The notes beneath the pieces are model-generated. The model made no database searches, was not told where the DNA came from, and worked only from the letters and a program-made list of their open reading frames with translations. From Halogeometricum rufum (GTDB lineage Archaea; Halobacteriota; Halobacteria; Halobacteriales; Haloferacaceae), in assembly GCF_900112175.1 (NCBI RefSeq), contig NZ_FOYT01000002.1, positions 1 through 64,000 of the forward strand: DNA of 64,000 nt, read 5' to 3'. Position 1 is the stretch's first letter, and every line of letters begins with the position of its first letter. A program made the translations under genes and the position numbers. Shown here in pieces: positions 60,939-64,000 of this stretch.

Positions 60939-61666
60939 CCCAGACGACCCTGACGAGAGTGACTCCCGAGGCGAAGCGACTGTTAGACGACGAGGCGTTC
61001 CTCCGAGGCGAGGAGGGCCGAGAGTTCCTCAAAGACGAAGAACTCGAACGGTACACCCAGTCTACGGAATACACAGCCGACTTAAACGTCTTGGAGGATC
61101 GTCTAAAGGCGGTGATGGACGAGTACGGGGAGTACAAGGGGGGGATGGACGCCGAGGCGGCCGTCGCCGTCCACGAGGAGATCGACCTCAGCCGTAGCGC
61201 GGCTAGCGACTCCGGGATCTGGAACGACCTCGCGATGAGACACTACCCCTGGTTCGTCCGCCACAGGTGGAGTTACGAGAGCGAGACAGGTATGAAGAAG
61301 AAGTTCTGGACGTACGGTGCAGCACTTGATTCTGCTTCGAGTACCTTCGAGCGACTCTGGTGGATCGCCGAGATGACTCACGAAGATGGCGGCTACGAGA
61401 ATACGAGGAGAGTGTTCCAGAACCGACGGTTCTGTTTCCGTGTGTTCGACATCCAACTCGGCCGGTACAAGCCTGCAGCTCTCGCGTGTCTCGACGTCCT
61501 CTACGACGACAACGAGGAGTCGTTCGCGGTCAACGACGTGATAGACGAGACGGTCCAACGACTCCGTCGTGCGGGTAGTACGATACCTCTCGAAGGTCGG
61601 ACCCGGTCCGAGCTGGTAGACATCGTACAGAGTATCCGCGACGACGTCGAGTCAGACCGTTCTTAG
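60935..61666 (+). CDS. Third protein of the candidate defence operon (DUF6339-like?)
   Basis: 243 residues, ATG overlapping the previous stop (ATGA). Helical, with a distinctive aromatic block: WNDLAMRHYPWFVRHRW then FWTYGAALDSASSTFERLWWIAEMTHEDGGYENTRRVFQNRRF. From memory this pattern resembles DUF6339, but I am not certain. No catalytic residues can be assigned. It ends 13 nt from the convergent methyltransferase gene. Absolute linkage with the ATPase operon by overlaps suggests a complex. Confidence 0.7.
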   Translation: MTQTTLTRVTPEAKRLLDDEAFLRGEEGREFLKDEELERYTQSTEYTADLNVLEDRLKAVMDEYGEYKGGMDAEAAVAVHEEIDLSRSAASDSGIWNDLAMRHYPWFVRHRWSYESETGMKKKFWTYGAALDSASSTFERLWWIAEMTHEDGGYENTRRVFQNRRFCFRVFDIQLGRYKPAALACLDVLYDDNEESFAVNDVIDETVQRLRRAGSTIPLEGRTRSELVDIVQSIRDDVESDRS

Positions 61667-61679
61667 GTACATCTCACGG

Positions 61680-62774
61680 TCAGTAATCGGTGATCGTAGT
61701 CTGACGATCTTCTCCTCGCAAGAATTCCAGCACTCGGCGACCGATGATCTCTCCGAGGTCCGGTGGGACCGCGTTCCCGATTAACTGGCCGTACTTCGTT
61801 ATGCCGAGGTCGTCGTACTCGGCCGCGAACTCGTAATCCTCGGGGAACGTCTGGAGCAACGCACCTTCTCTGAGCGAGATCGCACGGTTCTGATCCGTGT
61901 CATAGTGTCCGAACCGTCCAGAACCCAAGTTGTAAAATTGGGTCGTTATCGTCGGTGCTGGTTCGTCTGGTTCCATACGGCCATACACGGAGTCGAAGGT
62001 ACTTCCACTATCTTGCTTGTGGCATTCCAGCAGAAGATCGTCATCCCAGTCTCGCCACGTTCTCCCGGGTTTGGACTGCTTCACTCGCTCAAGATTCTCT
62101 TCCGAAAGCTCTCGGGCAGTATGGAGCCAATCGTTTGGGTGATGCTCGCCATCTGCCTTAATTTTCGGAAGGTGACCGATAGCCTCCTTTACGGTAGGAT
62201 AGTCACTCTCATCTGTAATCGGGGGGGTGCCGAGATCTAACCGTCCCTCCTTAGAACCGGTCACGACCCATCTACGACGTTTCTGAGGGATACCGTACTC
62301 TGGGCAGTAGACACGTTTGTCGTCCCTGGGATTTAGGTTGTAACCGAGATTCTGAACCTTATCTATGAACTGTTCGTAGACTTCGGCTCGCCTCACCTCA
62401 TATACGTTCTCCATCACGACGAAGTCGGGATCTACCACCTCAATGATCGCAGCGAGGTGAGAGAGGAGACCATACATCGCATGATCACTGCTCTCTTTTC
62501 CGTGGTTTAATGGAGAAAACGGCTGACAAGGTGCACAAGCTGCGATGAGCGTCGCATCTGCGTCGTCGTCCAGATACTCTCCGATGAGAGTAGGCTCATC
62601 ACGAGCAACTTTGGCTAAGTTTTTGTGGACGAACTCTGCGTCGTTGTTCTCCTCGTAGGCGTATTCGCAGTCCTCGTCGTTATCAAAACCCGCCTCGACC
62701 GAGATACCTGCGGCTTCGAGCCCGTTGGTGAGGCCCCCAGCGCCACAGAACAAGTCGACGGCGGATACCTTCAT
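61680..62774 (-). CDS. DNA (cytosine-5-)-methyltransferase
   Basis: 364 residues with all key m5C motifs: I VDLFCGAGG (6-14), IV PCQPFSP with catalytic Cys83 (82-88), VI MENV (121-124), VIII QKRRRW (164-169), then a ~150-residue target-recognition region, and IX/X ending GQLIGNAVPPDLGEIIGRRV. The target sequence cannot be read from the protein. Downstream, on the same strand, of a glycosylase suited to repairing its deaminated product. It sits opposite the ATPase operon: a modification enzyme protecting self DNA is the likely role. Confidence 0.93.
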   Translation of the reverse strand: MKVSAVDLFCGAGGLTNGLEAAGISVEAGFDNDEDCEYAYEENNDAEFVHKNLAKVARDEPTLIGEYLDDDADATLIAACAPCQPFSPLNHGKESSDHAMYGLLSHLAAIIEVVDPDFVVMENVYEVRRAEVYEQFIDKVQNLGYNLNPRDDKRVYCPEYGIPQKRRRWVVTGSKEGRLDLGTPPITDESDYPTVKEAIGHLPKIKADGEHHPNDWLHTARELSEENLERVKQSKPGRTWRDWDDDLLLECHKQDSGSTFDSVYGRMEPDEPAPTITTQFYNLGSGRFGHYDTDQNRAISLREGALLQTFPEDYEFAAEYDDLGITKYGQLIGNAVPPDLGEIIGRRVLEFLRGEDRQTTITDY

Positions 62775-62899
62775 CTTTTCACGCGGAAAGTGTTCGAGGT
62801 GAGGGATAAACTATTCGTATTCGGAAGTCTCTGTCGGGCGTCATCGGCGGACGAGGTCTTCGGTCGAATTGATGGATCTAGAGAACAGAGGTTGATTCA

Positions 62900-63544
62900 C
62901 TAACCATCAACTCCGGCGTACTGTGTCTCGTAGTAGTCACAGAACCTGTTCGCGAAGCACTCAGGACACTTCGGTGTCGGAGTACAGACGGCCGCCCCGA
63001 GATCCAAGAGAGCAAGGTTATACGTCCTCGCTTGCTCAGGTGGGAGGACCTTGTCTGCAAATTCGAGTTGTTCCCGCTTCGTGTCTGGCCAATCGTCGCC
63101 GAACACTCGGCCGTACACTCTGTCGACGTTCCGGTCGAGTATCGGTACCTGTCGATCGAGTGCAAAACACACCGTCGCGTTGGCGACGTAGTCGCCGACG
63201 CGAGTTAACTCCGTGAGTTCGTCCGCATCACGAGGCAGAGAGTCGTAAGACGTAGCAATTTCGTCTAATGCCTCTACCCGCATGTTGTAGAAGCCGAGTG
63301 GTTCGATGACTTCGACGAGCGATTCGACGTCCGAACAGCGGATCGCGTCTAACGATGGGAACTCGGACAAGAATCGCGGGTAGACTCGCGCGACGTTCGC
63401 TGCAGGCGTCTGTGTGAGGAAGAACTCTGCGACGAACACTTCGTAGAGTGAAGCGTCTAGGTCTCTCCACGGGAACTGACGGAGGTTGTCCTCGGCCCAA
63501 TCGAGGAGACCGGCTCTGAACGGTTCGATACGCGACTCGTCCAC
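62900..63544 (-). CDS. HhH-GPD DNA glycosylase, probable T:G mismatch-specific (Mig.Mth-like)
   Basis: 214 residues. HhH-GPD fold: FPWRDLDASLYEVFVAEFFLTQTP with Glu40, HhH ELTRVGDYVANATVCFALD (112-130) with Tyr119 where EndoIII has its catalytic Lys, Asp137 in PILDRNVDRVYG, and iron-sulphur Cys at 187, 193, 196, 202. The Lys-to-Tyr change rules out an EndoIII-type lyase. It lacks the C-terminal Nudix-like domain by which MutY reads 8-oxoG and is close to the ~221-residue length of Mig.Mth, the thymine glycosylase encoded beside an m5C methylase on an archaeal plasmid. Placement directly upstream of the m5C methyltransferase supports this. Divergence from mutY at 56848 is large. Confidence 0.8.
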   Translation of the reverse strand: MDESRIEPFRAGLLDWAEDNLRQFPWRDLDASLYEVFVAEFFLTQTPAANVARVYPRFLSEFPSLDAIRCSDVESLVEVIEPLGFYNMRVEALDEIATSYDSLPRDADELTELTRVGDYVANATVCFALDRQVPILDRNVDRVYGRVFGDDWPDTKREQLEFADKVLPPEQARTYNLALLDLGAAVCTPTPKCPECFANRFCDYYETQYAGVDG

Positions 63545-63597
63545 GATAAGGGACGTTGGTTCCCTATTGGTACAAATAGTTCGGCGTGAGGTGAACG

Positions 63598-64000
63598 TCA
63601 GTCGAACACGTTACCGTCGTCGATCTGATCCAAGAGACGGGAGACGCGCCCGGCGCGAGAGTCGTCCGAGATACGTGCCTCGTAGGTGTCTGCAGTCTCC
63701 TCTAGGAGGTCGTGGTACTTCCTCACGACGATACCTTGTCTCTTGAGCATCCCCTCCAAGTCGTTCCACGCGTCGGTGTCCGGAACGACGAAGACGATGT
63801 TCGTCGACTGTGCGTCCCGGTCTCGTTCTTCGATTTCGACGTCGAGTGCCCGTTGGAACGTGCCGACGAGTTCGAGGAGTCCAGTTCCCGCAGGCTCGGT
63901 CGGATGGCGAAGCGAGACCAGTGTGAACCCTACTGCGGTCCGGACGCATCGAACTCCGGATCCGTCGTCGCCGGTCACCTCCCGCAACCGCCTCTGAACA
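63598..64000 (-). CDS. Unidentified protein, C-terminal part (gene cut by the window end)
   Basis: Open on the minus strand from the stop at 63598 to the window edge; upstream codons beyond the TTG at 63987 remain open (VQRRLREVTGD), so the start lies outside. 134 residues seen. The end, STNIVFVVPDTDAWNDLEGMLKRQGIVVRKYHDLLEETADTYEARISDDSRAGRV, reads as alpha/beta with a late helical tail. No nuclease or helicase signature is recognisable in this piece. It is 53 nt upstream of the glycosylase on the same strand and likely belongs to the same operon. Confidence 0.6.
   Translation of the reverse strand, partial: VQRRLREVTGDDGSGVRCVRTAVGFTLVSLRHPTEPAGTGLLELVGTFQRALDVEIEERDRDAQSTNIVFVVPDTDAWNDLEGMLKRQGIVVRKYHDLLEETADTYEARISDDSRAGRVSRLLDQIDDGNVFD

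Noticed and set aside
57982-61666. Naming the operon as BREX, DISARM, Zorya, Druantia or Septu
   Set aside because: None of the marker proteins of those systems (PglZ, DrmB helicase, ZorAB, DruE, PtuA) is recognisable among the proteins seen.
62900-63544. Endonuclease III (Nth) or a second MutY
   Set aside because: The lyase Lys of Nth is replaced by Tyr, and the 8-oxoG-reading C-terminal domain of MutY is missing.

Overview
The window is haloarchaeal chromosomal DNA. It starts in the 3' end of a 23S rRNA gene followed by 5S rRNA with archaeal signatures. The proteins are very acidic and GC-rich, twin-arginine lipoproteins are common, many genes have a TATA-like box about 27 nt before the start codon (leaderless transcripts), and it encodes PsmA, GatE, MptE, HalX-type regulators and bat-type HTH proteins. 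The exact genus (Haloferax/Halogeometricum-like) cannot be fixed from the sequence alone.

Layout. 0-5 kb: rRNA operon end, a secreted repeat protein, a two-gene unit of unknown function, YchF, and a bat-type regulator. 5.2-10.8 kb: a complete histidine-degradation operon hutU-hutG-hutI-hutH with overlapping genes, divergent from the regulator. 10.9-12.6 kb: membrane proteins and tRNA-Glu(CUC), beside a tandemly duplicated block of tRNA 3'-tail copies. 12.7-29.9 kb: housekeeping genes, including an amidohydrolase, SDR, MOSC protein, psmA, thyA-folA, Nudix, MBL hydrolase, SOD, DJ-1 family, photolyase, mptE and folP. 30-40 kb: signalling genes, namely a HalX response regulator, sensor kinase and PstS-like lipoprotein operon, a PAS kinase, an HtpX-like protease, and a receiver-PAS-kinase hybrid. 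Two of the kinases share an almost identical 89-nt hairpin-rich coding segment. 40-44 kb: gatE, a zinc-ribbon microprotein and fumC. 44.5-49 kb: a carbohydrate ABC transporter operon, then bolA. 49.3-55.9 kb: three consecutive chemotaxis transducers.

57.3-64 kb: an apparently transferred island. It begins inside mutY, whose 3' half has a different base composition. GATC, rare in the preceding 57 kb, becomes frequent here. The island holds a three-gene operon (GHKL/MORC-like ATPase, a beta-rich/helical protein, a helical protein) with its own promoter, converging on a minus-strand set: a DNA cytosine-5 methyltransferase, a small HhH-GPD glycosylase that fits a T:G mismatch enzyme, and an unidentified gene cut by the window end. 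I read this as an uncharacterised archaeal restriction/defence system of the GHKL-ATPase plus m5C-methylase kind. It is the best candidate for the undescribed system, and it probably continues past base 64000.
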